From a bacterium (GTDB lineage Bacteria; Electryoneota; RPQS01): DNA of 64,000 bases. The notes below the pieces were generated by a model. It searched no databases. It had not been told where the DNA came from and saw only the letters and a list, made by a program, of their open reading frames with translations. Positions 36,564 through 45,426 of this stretch are shown here, in pieces; the stretch's first letter is position 1, and each line of letters opens with the position of its first letter. The DNA is taken from positions 62,001-126,000 of the forward strand of contig JADJCU010000003.1 in NCBI GenBank assembly GCA_016703065.1, read 5' to 3'. Made by a program: the position numbers and the translations under genes.

Positions 36564-36932
36564 TTAGATCACCTCAGGTGCGAGGGATACGATCTTCATG
36601 AACTGCTTATCGCGCAGCTCGCGAGCAACCGGTCCGAAAATGCGGGTTCCGATCGGCTCATTATCTTTGTTGATCAGTACGGCCGCGTTTTCGTCGAATC
36701 GGATATACGATCCGTCTTGGCGGCGCACTTCTTTGGTGGTGCGCACGATAACGGCGCGGGCCTTTGATCCCTTTTTCATGTTGGAATTGGGGATCGCGGT
36801 ACGGACGGAAACCATGATGATGTCGCCGACCGACGCGGAGCGGCGTCCGGTTCCGCCGTAGATGCGGAAGCAACGGACTTTCTTGGCGCCCGTGTTATCC
36901 GCCACGTTTAGTATTGTATATTCCTGAATCAT
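36564..36932 (-). CDS. rplN: 50S ribosomal protein L14
   Basis: 122 residues, MIQEYTILNVADNTGAKKVRCFRIYGGTGRR start, conserved throughout. Contacts bridge B8 and, in many bacteria, the silencing factor RsfS. Intact. Confidence 0.97.
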   Translation of the reverse strand: MIQEYTILNVADNTGAKKVRCFRIYGGTGRRSASVGDIIMVSVRTAIPNSNMKKGSKARAVIVRTTKEVRRQDGSYIRFDENAAVLINKDNEPIGTRIFGPVARELRDKQFMKIVSLAPEVI

Positions 36933-36937
36933 GGCTG

Positions 36938-37231
36938 CTACTTCTTCCGCTCAAGGATTTCGACCAGGCGCCATCTCTTCAGCTTGGACAGGGGACGCGT
37001 CTCCATGATGCGCACCTTGTCACCGATATTGCAGTCGTTCTGGGCGTCTTCGGCCATGAACTTCTTGCTCAGCTTGATGTACTTACCGTATAACGGATGT
37101 TTGACGCGTCGTTCGACTTTGACGACGATCGTCTTTTGCATCTTATTAGAGACAACAACTCCGATACGAGTCTTGCGCAATACGCGATCATCGTCAACGG
37201 TTTGCGAATTTAGAACGGCGACTTCGCTCAT
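36938..37231 (-). CDS. rpsQ: 30S ribosomal protein S17
   Basis: 97 residues; OB-fold core KTRIGVVVSNKMQKTIVVKVERRVKHPLYGKYIK preceded by about 18 extra residues. Overlaps the rpmC stop by four bases. Confidence 0.96.
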   Translation of the reverse strand: MSEVAVLNSQTVDDDRVLRKTRIGVVVSNKMQKTIVVKVERRVKHPLYGKYIKLSKKFMAEDAQNDCNIGDKVRIMETRPLSKLKRWRLVEILERKK

Positions 37232-37470
37232 TTCACCTTACCTTTTTCAGTGCGCAGACCGAGTTCGTATTCGCGCAGGACAGTGCGCAGACGGGCGATG
37301 TCGCGGCGTGATGCGCGCACCTTAATGGTGTTCGGCAACTGGCCCGCGTCGAGCTGGAAACGGAGCGCTTCCAGGTTGTCCTCGGCATCCTTTAGCCGGT
37401 TCTTCAGCTCGAGTTGGGTAAGTTCCTTCAACTCAAGCATTTTTGTAGGTCTTGCTGATCCGGTTGCCAT
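37228..37470 (-). CDS. rpmC: 50S ribosomal protein L29
   Basis: 80 residues, helical hairpin (LKELTQLELKNRLKDAEDNLEALRFQL and IKVRASRRDIARLRTVLREYEL). A 10-residue N-terminal addition precedes MLELKELT; the inner ATG at that Met is an alternative start. Exit-tunnel rim, near the trigger factor site. Confidence 0.95.
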   Translation of the reverse strand: MATGSARPTKMLELKELTQLELKNRLKDAEDNLEALRFQLDAGQLPNTIKVRASRRDIARLRTVLREYELGLRTEKGKVK

Positions 37471-37476
37471 ACTTGC

Positions 37477-37896
37477 TTAGGAGTGAACGATTTCGCGTTC
37501 GACAAACTTTGTCTTAATCGGGAGTTTTTGAGCGGCGAGGCGCAGCGCTTCTTGCGCAACGGCGCGTTCGACACCTTCGAGTTCGAACAGAATACGGCCC
37601 GGGCGAATCACGGCCGCGTAGAATTCAGTGGCACCCTTGCCCTTACCCTGACGGACTTCGAGCGGCTTTTTGGAAACTGGTTTGTCTGGGAAGACACGAA
37701 TCCACACTTTTCCGCCACGCTTGATATGCCTTGTCATCGCGACACGGGCGGCTTCAATCTGTCGGGAGGTCATCCAGCAGTCATCCATCGCCTTCAGACC
37801 GTATTCGCCGAAGGAGACATCACAGCCGCAGTAGTCATAGCCTTTGCGGCGGCGGCGCTGTTGTTTGCGGAATTTAAGTCGCTTGGGGGTAAGCAT
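37477..37896 (-). CDS. rplP: 50S ribosomal protein L16
   Basis: 139 residues; MLTPKRLKFRKQQRRRRKGYDYCGCDVSFGEYGLKA start and PGRILFELEGVERAVAQEALRLAAQKLPIKTKFVER end. Organises the A-site finger and tRNA accommodation. Confidence 0.97.
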   Translation of the reverse strand: MLTPKRLKFRKQQRRRRKGYDYCGCDVSFGEYGLKAMDDCWMTSRQIEAARVAMTRHIKRGGKVWIRVFPDKPVSKKPLEVRQGKGKGATEFYAAVIRPGRILFELEGVERAVAQEALRLAAQKLPIKTKFVEREIVHS

Positions 37897-37905
37897 GAGA
37901 GTAAA

Positions 37906-38685
37906 TTAGTTATTCGAGTGGCGGCGCTCACCGCGGCCGTGATCGCGATCGCGGCCGTGGTCCCGATCTCTGCCGTGTCCATGGTCACGATCACCGCGGC
38001 CATGCGAGTCCGACTGCGCTTCGTGGCGGGCCTCGGCGCCGTGCTGATTCACTTTGCCCTTGCCAATCACTTCACCGCGGCAGATCCAGACTTTCACACC
38101 AATCGTACCGTAGGTCGTGCGGGCCACAGACAGCGCGTAATCGATATCCGCGCGCAGCGTATGCAGGGGCACGCGGCCTTCTTTATAGCCTTCGGTGCGG
38201 GACATCTCCGCTCCACCGAGACGTCCGGCGCACAGAACCTTAATACCTTCAGCGCCCATACGCATGGTGGTCTGAATTGCCTTCTTCATGGCGCGGCGGA
38301 AAGATACGCGGCCTTCAAGCTGCTGCGCGATCATATCAGCGACTAACTTGGCCTCCAACTCGGGGCGCTTGATTTCGTAGATATTGACCTGCACGTCGCG
38401 CTTAGTCAGCTTCTTCAGCTCGGCCTTAAGCTTGTCGACTTCCGCACCCTTGCGTCCGATGACAATACCGGGGCGGGCGGTGCGAATCGTGAGTGTCAGC
38501 ATCTTCGGCGTACGCTCGAAGATGACGCCCGCAACCGACGCACCCTTGAGGCGCTGCATCAGGTACTTGCGGAGATAGAGGTCTTCTTCAAGCTTATCGG
38601 CGAAATTTCGCTCGTCGAACCAGTGACTGTTCCACGTGCGGATGATGCCAACGCGAAGGCCGAGCGGATGAACTTTCTGACCCAC
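37906..38685 (-). CDS. rpsC: 30S ribosomal protein S3 with His/Arg/Asp/Gly repeat tail
   Basis: 259 residues. KH domain (IRTARPGIVIGRKGAEVDKLKAELKKL) and C-terminal domain (RRAMKKAIQTTMRMGAEGIKVLCAGRLGG) are normal and end near residue 210. A tail of about 45 residues follows, mostly HGRDRD-type repeats, ending GERRHSNN. The mRNA-entry helicase region is complete. The tail has no counterpart in standard S3; its charge pattern suggests disorder and RNA or metal contact (inference). Confidence 0.95.
   Translation of the reverse strand: MGQKVHPLGLRVGIIRTWNSHWFDERNFADKLEEDLYLRKYLMQRLKGASVAGVIFERTPKMLTLTIRTARPGIVIGRKGAEVDKLKAELKKLTKRDVQVNIYEIKRPELEAKLVADMIAQQLEGRVSFRRAMKKAIQTTMRMGAEGIKVLCAGRLGGAEMSRTEGYKEGRVPLHTLRADIDYALSVARTTYGTIGVKVWICRGEVIGKGKVNQHGAEARHEAQSDSHGRGDRDHGHGRDRDHGRDRDHGRGERRHSNN
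37918..38004 (-). repeat. Coding tandem repeat in the rpsC tail
   Basis: About 87 bases encode imperfect copies of HGRDRD/HGRGDRD. The DNA shows repeated GATCGCGATC and CGGCCGTG words on the plus strand. Slippage-prone, so its copy number may vary between strains. Confidence 0.7.
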
Positions 38686-38689
38686 GATA

Positions 38690-39181
38690 TTACCGGCTTA
38701 CTTTCTTAGAGGACGATTTCTTGGTAGCTGTCTTGCTCGCTGCCTTCTTGGCGGCGGTTTTCTTCGTCGCGGCCTTCTTTTCGGGCTTCGCCGCAGCCGA
38801 TTCGGCCGAAGCTTCGGCTGGCGCTTCTACGGCGGGCGCAGCGGGTGCGGCGACGACGACGGTCAGATGCGACATGCGCTTCTTGATCGGCGTTGCGCGG
38901 CCCTGTGCGCGCGGCATAAAGCGGTGCATGGTAGGACCTTCGTCGGCGAAGATCGTGCGCACTGTCAGTGCGTCGATATCCGACGAGGATGCATCATGCA
39001 GCTGCGCGAAATTGGCGACTGCGGATTGGATGGCCTTAAGGGTCGGCGACGAGGCCGAGCGCGGCGTGAACTTGAGGATATTGATAGCATCATTCACATT
39101 CTTACCTCGCACAAGATCAGCGACCAGGCGCATCTTGCGGGGTGTAACGCGAATGTAGCGGGCAACGCAACGTGCTTCCAT
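38690..39181 (-). CDS. rplV: 50S ribosomal protein L22 with histone-like tail
   Basis: 163 residues. Core of about 110 residues (RYIRVTPRKMRLVADLVRGKNVNDAINIL, then MHRFMPRAQGRATPIKKRMSHLTVVV) followed by a tail of about 50 residues: an Ala/Pro/Glu part and then Lys/Ala/Thr repeats (KKAATKKTAAKKAASK), resembling H1-like basic tails. The core hairpin that lines the exit tunnel is intact. Confidence 0.96.
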   Translation of the reverse strand: MEARCVARYIRVTPRKMRLVADLVRGKNVNDAINILKFTPRSASSPTLKAIQSAVANFAQLHDASSSDIDALTVRTIFADEGPTMHRFMPRAQGRATPIKKRMSHLTVVVAAPAAPAVEAPAEASAESAAAKPEKKAATKKTAAKKAASKTATKKSSSKKVSR

Positions 39182-39190
39182 CGGGTGACC

Positions 39191-39477
39191 TTACTTCTTC
39201 TTGGCGGTGGTTTCCGCCTTCTTTTCCGTGTGCCCCTTGAACGTGCGCGTAAGCGCGAACTCGCCAAGCTTGTGGCCGACCATGTTTTCAGTGATATAGA
39301 CCGGGAGGAACTTCCGGCCGTTATGCACAGCGAGCGTGTGGCCGACAAAGTCCGGCGAAATCACGCTGCGGCGCGACCAGGTCTTCAACACCTTTTTTCG
39401 TTGCGCTCGTTCATCTGCTGAATGCGGCCTTCGAGGCGGGCATCAATGAACGGGCCTTTTTTGAGCGAACGGGCCAT
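39191..39477 (-). CDS. rpsS: 30S ribosomal protein S19 (frameshifted)
   Basis: MARSLKKGPFIDARLEGRIQ start at 39477. The frame breaks in the six-T run at 39393-39398 (one A missing on the coding strand) and continues VLKTWSRRSVISPDFVGHTLAVHNGRKFLPV, 95 residues in total. Head protein paired with S13. Confidence 0.93.
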
Positions 39478-39483
39478 AGTGGA

Positions 39484-40326
39484 TTATGCGAGTTGCGTCT
39501 TGTCGCGACGGCGACGGACGATCAAATTAGTGGACTTCTTGCGCGGATTGCGCGTCTTCAAACCTTTGGTGATCTTACCCCACGGGGTACACGGATGGCG
39601 TCCGCCCGAGCTGCGTCCTTCACCACCACCCATCGGATGGTCGACGGGATTCTTTACCACACCGCGCACGTGGCCACGGCGACCGAGCCACCGGGTGCGA
39701 CCGGCTTTTGCCGGACACAACGCTTTCGTGATCGGATTTCCAACTTGACCGATGGTCGCCATACATTCGGCAGGCACGCGGCGCACTTCACCGGAAGGCA
39801 TTTTCAGCAGCGCGTACTTGTCGTCGACGGCCATCAGCTGGCACACTGATCCGGCGCTTCTGCTAATCTGTCCGCCCCTTGCCAACGCGCATTTCGACAT
39901 TGTGCACGAAGGTCGCAAGCGGGATCTTTCTAAGCGGCAGCGCATTGCCAACGCGAATATCGGCCTCTTTACGTGACGACATAACCTTGTCGCCGACTTT
40001 CAGGCCTTCGGGCGCCAGAATGTAGCGCTTCTCGCCATCGGCGTAGAAGAGCAACGCGATATTGGCCGAGCGGTTTGGATCGTACTCGAGACGGTCAACC
40101 TTGGCCGGGATGTCGTACTTATTGCGTCGGAAATCCACAATGCGATAGCGTCGCTTGTGTCCGCCGCCGGTGTTGATATTCGTCGCCCGGCCGAGATTGT
40201 TGCGGCCGCCTGACTTATTCAGCGGCGCCAGCAGACTTTCTCTGGCTCACCCTGCCACAGTCCTTCGCGCACGAGCACCGTGCGGTAGCGCTGCGAGAGG
40301 TCAGGGGGCGAAACTTCTTGAGCCAT
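39484..40326 (-). CDS. rplB: 50S ribosomal protein L2 (two frameshifts)
   Basis: Start MAQEVSPPDLSQRYRTVLV at 40326. A base is missing at about 40236-40239 (EPEK then SLLAPLNKSGGRNN), and one is extra at about 39873-39878 (MRVGKG then GQISRSAGSVCQLMA). The two cancel, so the span is 843 bases, 280 residues. The catalytically important loop GVVKNPVDHPMGGGEG with its His is intact. Peptidyl-transferase centre support protein. Confidence 0.93.
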
Positions 40327-40345
40327 GGTGTATTGGGTCTAACTC

Positions 40346-40636
40346 TTAGACGTTTTGCGCCAGTTCGATCATGTCACCCTTTTTCAGTGTGACGATCGCC
40401 TTCTTCCAATTGGAACGGCGGCCTTCGAAACGGCCCAACCGCTTGGTCTTGCCGCGGACGTTCATGGTCTGCACGGCGAGCACGGAAACTTCATACTTTA
40501 GTTCGACAGCGCGCTTGATCTCGATCTTATTCGCGCGGGGATCCACTTCGAACGCGAACTGATTGTGCGCGTCTTGAGCGGCGGCAACTTTCTCGGTGAG
40601 CAATGGCTTACGCAGGACGGAGCGTTTATGCAGCAT
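40346..40636 (-). CDS. rplW: 50S ribosomal protein L23
   Basis: 96 residues (LRKPLLTEKVAAAQDAHNQFAFEVDPRANKIEIKRAVE). Docking site for SRP and trigger factor at the tunnel exit. ATG overlaps the rplD end by 11 bases. Confidence 0.96.
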   Translation of the reverse strand: MLHKRSVLRKPLLTEKVAAAQDAHNQFAFEVDPRANKIEIKRAVELKYEVSVLAVQTMNVRGKTKRLGRFEGRRSNWKKAIVTLKKGDMIELAQNV

Positions 40637-41261
40637 GGCCGAGTCCTTTCAGCAATGCGGGAACCGCGCTCTTTTGAACAACTATGGTCGAGCAGTTGAG
40701 GAGCGCGCGGGTGGAAGCGGCATCCGCTCGAGTCGCACCTGCGCCCGGAAGATTGCGAACGCTGCGGGCGATCTTGTCATTGTACTCGGGAGTCAGGAAG
40801 AGAATCTTCTGATCCGCAAGCGCCATCTTGTCGATCATCTTAGCCATGTCGCGAGTCTTCGGCAATTCGAGGCCGAAATCTTCAACAACGCGAATGCGGT
40901 CTTCGCGCGCTTTGAGGATGACCGCGCTGCGACGCGCAAGGACTTTGACCTTCTGCGGCACGCCGACGGAATACTTGTGCGGCATCGGTCCGAAGATCGT
41001 GCCACCACCCGGATTCAGCGGCGAACGGCTCGACCCTTGACGGGCTACGCCGCGGCCCTTCTGCTTAAACGGCTTGCGGCCGCCACCGCGCACATAGCTG
41101 CGGCTCTTAGTCTTATGCGTTCCTTGACGACCGGCGGCTTCTTCAGCGCGCACGGCCAACCAGATCGCATGTTCATTTGGTTCGAGCGCAAGCAGCGAAT
41201 CGGGTAATTCGACCGTATCGCTTCCAACGGAACCGTCGCGTTTATATACTTTCAGATTCAT
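40626..41261 (-). CDS. rplD: 50S ribosomal protein L4
   Basis: 211 residues; internal loop GTHKTKSRSYVRGGGRKPFKQKGRGVARQGSSRSP that reaches into the tunnel, and the C-terminal Rossmann-like part. In E. coli it autoregulates the S10 operon. Overlaps rplC by four bases. Confidence 0.96.
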   Translation of the reverse strand: MNLKVYKRDGSVGSDTVELPDSLLALEPNEHAIWLAVRAEEAAGRQGTHKTKSRSYVRGGGRKPFKQKGRGVARQGSSRSPLNPGGGTIFGPMPHKYSVGVPQKVKVLARRSAVILKAREDRIRVVEDFGLELPKTRDMAKMIDKMALADQKILFLTPEYNDKIARSVRNLPGAGATRADAASTRALLNCSTIVVQKSAVPALLKGLGHAA

Positions 41262-41884
41262 CGGCCTTGCTTCCCCACGATCACAATCCCGTGATTAGGT
41301 CCTGGAACGGCACCGCCAATCATAATCAGATTCGCTTCGGCGTCCACGCGGATAACTTTCAGATTCTTGACAGTGGTTTGCTCACCGCCCATCCGGCCCG
41401 GCATACGCAGACCCGGAAGCGTACGGCCCGGGAACGTGTTGGAGCCGATGGAACCACCGTGACGGAAGAACTCGTGCGTACCGTGGGTCATCGTTTGACG
41501 GTGGAACTTGTGGCGTTTGATAACACCCTGGAAGCCCTTGCCTTTCGACGTTCCAACGACCTGCACTTTTTCACCGACTTTGAACAAATCGCAACTCAGC
41601 GAGTCACCGACTTTCTTGCCGTCGATAGTCATGTCACGGAATTCACGCTCGATCTTCGGAGCGGTGATACTCAGACTTTTGTAGTGGCCCTTCTGCGGAG
41701 AGCGCACAAGTTTGTCGCGCTTCTGACCGAAACCCAAACAGAGGGCATCATAGCCGTGCTTGTCAGCCGTGCGGACATTGGTGATTTGGTTTGGCCCGAG
41801 TTCGATCACAGTCACCGGGATTACGGTGCCTTTGTCGTCGAAGACGCGGGTCATTCCGACTTTCTTGCCAATCAGCCCTGTCAT
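41258..41884 (-). CDS. rplC: 50S ribosomal protein L3
   Basis: 208 residues; MTGLIGKKVGMTRVFDDKGTVIPVTVIELGPN start and the extended loop (FFRHGGSIGSNTFPGRTLPGLRMPGRMGGEQTTVKNL) near the peptidyl-transferase centre. Overlaps rpsJ as ATGA. Confidence 0.97.
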   Translation of the reverse strand: MTGLIGKKVGMTRVFDDKGTVIPVTVIELGPNQITNVRTADKHGYDALCLGFGQKRDKLVRSPQKGHYKSLSITAPKIEREFRDMTIDGKKVGDSLSCDLFKVGEKVQVVGTSKGKGFQGVIKRHKFHRQTMTHGTHEFFRHGGSIGSNTFPGRTLPGLRMPGRMGGEQTTVKNLKVIRVDAEANLIMIGGAVPGPNHGIVIVGKQGR

Positions 41885-42192
41885 GTCTTGATCTCGATGT
41901 CGACGCCCGCCGGCAGTTCGATGCGAATCAGAGCATCGATGGTACGCGGCGAGGAGTTATGGATGTCAATGAGACGCTTATGAACACGCGTCTCGAACTG
42001 TTCGCGGGACTTCTTGTCCGAATGCGGTGAACGGTTAACCGTATACACGCTTCGGCGGGTCGGCAACGGAATCGGGCCGGAAATCAGGGCGCCGGTCTGC
42101 TTTGCCGTCTGAATGATTTTCTCGGTTGATTTGTCGATCAGATTATGATCGTAACTTTTCAGCCGAATCCTGATAGAGGATTGTTGTGCCAT
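41881..42192 (-). CDS. rpsJ: 30S ribosomal protein S10
   Basis: 103 residues; IRIRLKSYDHNLIDKSTEKIIQTAKQTGA. Also the NusB/NusG partner in antitermination. It follows fusA directly after 38 bases with no tuf gene between them, so the str and S10 operons are joined here. Confidence 0.97.
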   Translation of the reverse strand: MAQQSSIRIRLKSYDHNLIDKSTEKIIQTAKQTGALISGPIPLPTRRSVYTVNRSPHSDKKSREQFETRVHKRLIDIHNSSPRTIDALIRIELPAGVDIEIKT

Positions 42193-42230
42193 GCGATTAG
42201 GAGGGTTTATATGCGGATCGGCGGAGGGTG

Positions 42231-44349
42231 TCAGCGCTTTTCGAGAATTTTCTCGGAGATTGACTTGGGCACTTCCATGAAGTGATCGAACTGCATGGAG
42301 AAAATCGCGCGGCCCTGAGTCAACGAACGCAGACTCGTAGCATAGCCGAACATTTCCGACAGCGGCACCATTGCATTGACGACCTGGCCATCGGACCGCG
42401 GATGCATTTCCTGAATCCGTCCGCGGCGCGAATTTATGTCGCCGACGACATTACCTAAATACGAGTCGGGTGTCACCACCTCGACTTTCATGATGGGCTC
42501 CATGAGCGCGGGATTGGCCTTCGTAACGGCTTCCTTCAACGCCATTGAACCGCAAATCTTAAACGCCATTTCATTCGAGTCGACTTCGTGATACGTGCCG
42601 TCCACGAGTTCGACCTTGACGTCCATAATCGGGAAGCCGGCAAGCGGGCCGTTGCTCATTGCCTCTTCCATGCCTTTATGAACGGCCGGAACGTATTCCT
42701 TTGGAATTGCGCCGCCGACAATCTTATTTTCGAAGACCAAACCAGTACCCGGAGGAGCAGGTTCGATATTGATCACGACGTGCGCGTACTGACCGCGGCC
42801 GCCCGACTGCTTGACAAATTTGTGATTGACCGTCGCGTTCTTGCGAATGCATTCCTTGTAGGATACCTGCGGGGCACTCGACGACCGCCTCGACCTTGAA
42901 TTCGCGCATCAGACGATCCACGATGATCTCAAGGTGCAATTCGCCCATACCTGCGATAACCGTCTGCCCCGTCTCTTCGTTCTGCTTGACGTGGAAGGTC
43001 GGGTCTTCTTCAGCAAGCCGGGCCAGCGATTCTGAAATCTTGTCCTGATCAGCGCGCGTCTTGGGTTCAATCGCGATTTCAATCACTGGCGTCGGGAATT
43101 CCATCTTCTCGAGCAGAATCGGCGACTTGGGATCGCACAGCGTATCGCCTGTTCGCACGTCCTTAAGACCGACAACCGCGCAGATATCGCCGGTTTCCAC
43201 ACAGGTCATTTCTTCGCGCTTATCGGCGAACATGCGGACGATGCGCGAAATACGCTCGCGCTTGTCGCGCGTAGAGTTATAAATCGCGGAACCGGCATCG
43301 AGCTTTCCGGCATAGACGCGGACAAAGGTCAAACGTCCAACATACGGATCCGTCATGATCTTGAACGCCAGCGCACTGAATGGCTCACTCGTGCTCGGTT
43401 CGCGCAACAATTCTTCTTCCGTGTTGGGATTGATGCCCGCCACTCCGCCCTTATCGAGCGGCGACGGCAGCAGTTCAACAATCGCGTCCAACAGGCGCTG
43501 CACGCCCTTGTTCTTGAACGACGCCCCACAAAGTACGGGGAAGCACTTCAATGCAATGGTGGCCTTACGCAGGGCGACCATGATCTCTTCTGCCAGGAGC
43601 GGCTCGCCAGCCAAGAACTTCTCGAGCAGATGATCGTCAAACTCGGCAACCGATTCAAGCAGCTTTTCGCGCCAGTGATTGGCAATTTCGAACATGTCCT
43701 TGGGCACATCGAATTCTTCGAAGTGCATACCATGCGAGTCTTCTACCCACACGATTGACTTGAACGAAACAAGATCGATGATTCCCTGGAACATGTCAGC
43801 CGATCCCATCGGGATGGTGATTGGCACCGGGTTGGCATGCAACTGCGTCCGGATCATATCAACAGCGCGGAAGAAATCTGCGCCGGCACGATCCATCTTG
43901 TTCACGAAACAGATGCGGGGAACTTTGTAGCGGTTCGCCTGACGCCAAACGGTCTCGGACTGCGGTTCGACTCCGCCGACTGCGCAAAACAAAGCGACAG
44001 CGCCGTCGAGTACGCGCAGGCTTCGTTCCACTTCAACGGTGAAGTCGACATGACCGGGAGTATCAATGATATTGATGCGGTGATTTTGCCACTCGCAGGT
44101 CGTTGCGGCGGACGTGATCGTAATGCCACGCTCTTTCTCCTGTTCCATCCAGTCCATCGTTGCGCCGCCTTCATGGACTTCGCCCATGCGGTGCAGTCGG
44201 CCTGTATAGAAAAGGATACGCTCGGTCGTCGTCGTCTTGCCCGCATCAATATGGGCCATGATGCCAATATTACGGGTGCGAGCAAGCAGATCCGCAGAGG
44301 GATTTGCTTTGTCTTTGGTGGCGGCGGCAGCTTGTGCGTTAGAGGACAC
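42231..44349 (-). CDS. fusA: Elongation factor G (frameshifted)
   Basis: GTG start 44349. GTPase motifs AHIDAGKTTTTERIL, DTPGHVDF and NKMDRAG, then domain II, III and IV. The frame breaks at about 42876-42879 after EFKVEAVV (one extra base); the continuation is GAPQVSYKECIRK and QSGGRGQYAHVVINIEP to the end, about 705 residues. Drives translocation and, with RRF, recycling. The first 24 residues are a short Ala/Lys-rich addition. Confidence 0.94.
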
Positions 44350-44391
44350 TATTAAATCACCGTTAACTGAGCTTATTCACGAATTGCAGTA

Positions 44392-44862
44392 CTACCAACG
44401 GAAATGAGCGAACGCCTTGTTGGCTTCGGCCATCTTGTGTGTTTCATCGCGCTTTTTGACAGCGTTTCCTTCGCCTTTGGCGGCGGCAATCATCTCGCCC
44501 GCGAGCTTCTCGGCCATCGTCTTCTCGCCGCGCGCCTTCGCGTAGTTAATGATCCAGCGGACCGCGAGGGCTTGACGACGCGACGGATTCACTTCAACCG
44601 GAACCTGATAAGTTGCGCCACCGACGCGGCGGCTTTTTACTTCGACGACCGGGGCCACGTTCTTCATGGCCTTTGTGAACACATCCAGCGGGTCGCTCTT
44701 GGCCTTGTCCTGGATGATATCAAACGCGCCATAAAACATGCGCTCGGCTACGGAACGCTTGCCGCGGCGCAGCAAGCCATTAATAAAGGACGAGACCTGG
44801 ACCGATCCGAACTTCGGATCAGCGGGAACTTCGCGCTTGACAATACGTTTGCGACGGGGCAT
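44392..44862 (-). CDS. rpsG: 30S ribosomal protein S7
   Basis: 156 residues (MPRRKRIVKREVPADPKFGSVQVSSFINGLLRRGKRSVAERM; tail AEANKAFAHFRW). Nucleates the 30S head; in E. coli represses the str operon. Between rpsL and fusA. Confidence 0.97.
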   Translation of the reverse strand: MPRRKRIVKREVPADPKFGSVQVSSFINGLLRRGKRSVAERMFYGAFDIIQDKAKSDPLDVFTKAMKNVAPVVEVKSRRVGGATYQVPVEVNPSRRQALAVRWIINYAKARGEKTMAEKLAGEMIAAAKGEGNAVKKRDETHKMAEANKAFAHFRW

Positions 44863-44877
44863 TGGAGATGGTTCCTA

Positions 44878-45279
44878 CTACTTCTTCTTGGCGCCCTTGG
44901 TCTGGACGGCGGCCTTCTTCTTGGTGCCGTACTTGGACCGGCCCTGCTTGCGGCCATCAACACCGGCTGTGTCGAGGATACCGCGAATAATGTGATAGCG
45001 TACGCCCGGCAGGTCTTTAACGCGGCCTCCGCGAATCATGACCAGCGAGTGTTCCTGAAGATTGTGACCTTCGCCCGGAATATATGCCGTGACTACAACG
45101 CCATTCGTCAGCTTTACACGGGCCACTTTGCGAAGGGCCGAATTCGGCTTCTTCGGGGTGGTAGTATAGACGCGCGTGCAGACGCCGCGGCGCTGCGGGC
45201 AGTTCATAAGGGCGGGAGCTGACGATTTAAATTGTACAGCTTCCCGACCAGAACGGATGAGTTGTTGAATAGTGGGCAA
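44878..45279 (-). CDS. rpsL: 30S ribosomal protein S12
   Basis: 133 residues; decoding-centre loops TTPKKPNSALRKVARVKL and YIPGEGHNLQEHSLVMIRGGRVKDLPGVRYH are intact. The C-terminus carries an extra Lys/Ala tail (YGTKKKAAVQTKGAKKK). First gene after a strong promoter. Confidence 0.97.
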   Translation of the reverse strand: MPTIQQLIRSGREAVQFKSSAPALMNCPQRRGVCTRVYTTTPKKPNSALRKVARVKLTNGVVVTAYIPGEGHNLQEHSLVMIRGGRVKDLPGVRYHIIRGILDTAGVDGRKQGRSKYGTKKKAAVQTKGAKKK

Positions 45280-45311
45280 TGTCGGGGGAAAATTTGTGGC
45301 GTAGATTGGCT

Positions 45312-45340
45312 AATGTAATGAACGGTGCCTGTAAAGTCAA
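45312..45340 (-). promoter_or_regulatory. Promoter of the rpsL-rpsG-fusA-S10-spc-alpha transcript
   Basis: On the minus strand TTGACT (45335-45340) and TACATT (45312-45317) with a 17-base spacer. Start near 45305, about 26 bases before rpsL. It abuts the T-tract of the rpoBC terminator. No other strong promoter was noticed for the next 18 kb. Confidence 0.75.
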
Positions 45341-45346
45341 GTCAAG

Positions 45347-45395
45347 AAAAATCCCGCCCTGGGCAGGGGTAAGCCTGCTCAGGGTCCTGTGGGAT
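45347..45395 (-). terminator. Terminator of the rpoBC operon
   Basis: An 11-bp stem with one mismatch (CCCTGGGCAGG / CCTGCTCAGGG) inside an outer ATCCC/GGGAT pairing, followed on the minus strand by TTTTC. It lies 32 bases after the rpoC stop. Confidence 0.85.
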
Positions 45396-45426
45396 ACTTA
45401 ACTTAATAAAAAACAGGTGCTGTTTC

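Noticed and set aside
37918..38004. CRISPR-like repeat
   Set aside because: Short, imperfect, in frame and encoding a repetitive protein tail; no spacers and no cas genes. No CRISPR array, insertion sequence, integrase or phage gene was found anywhere in the window.
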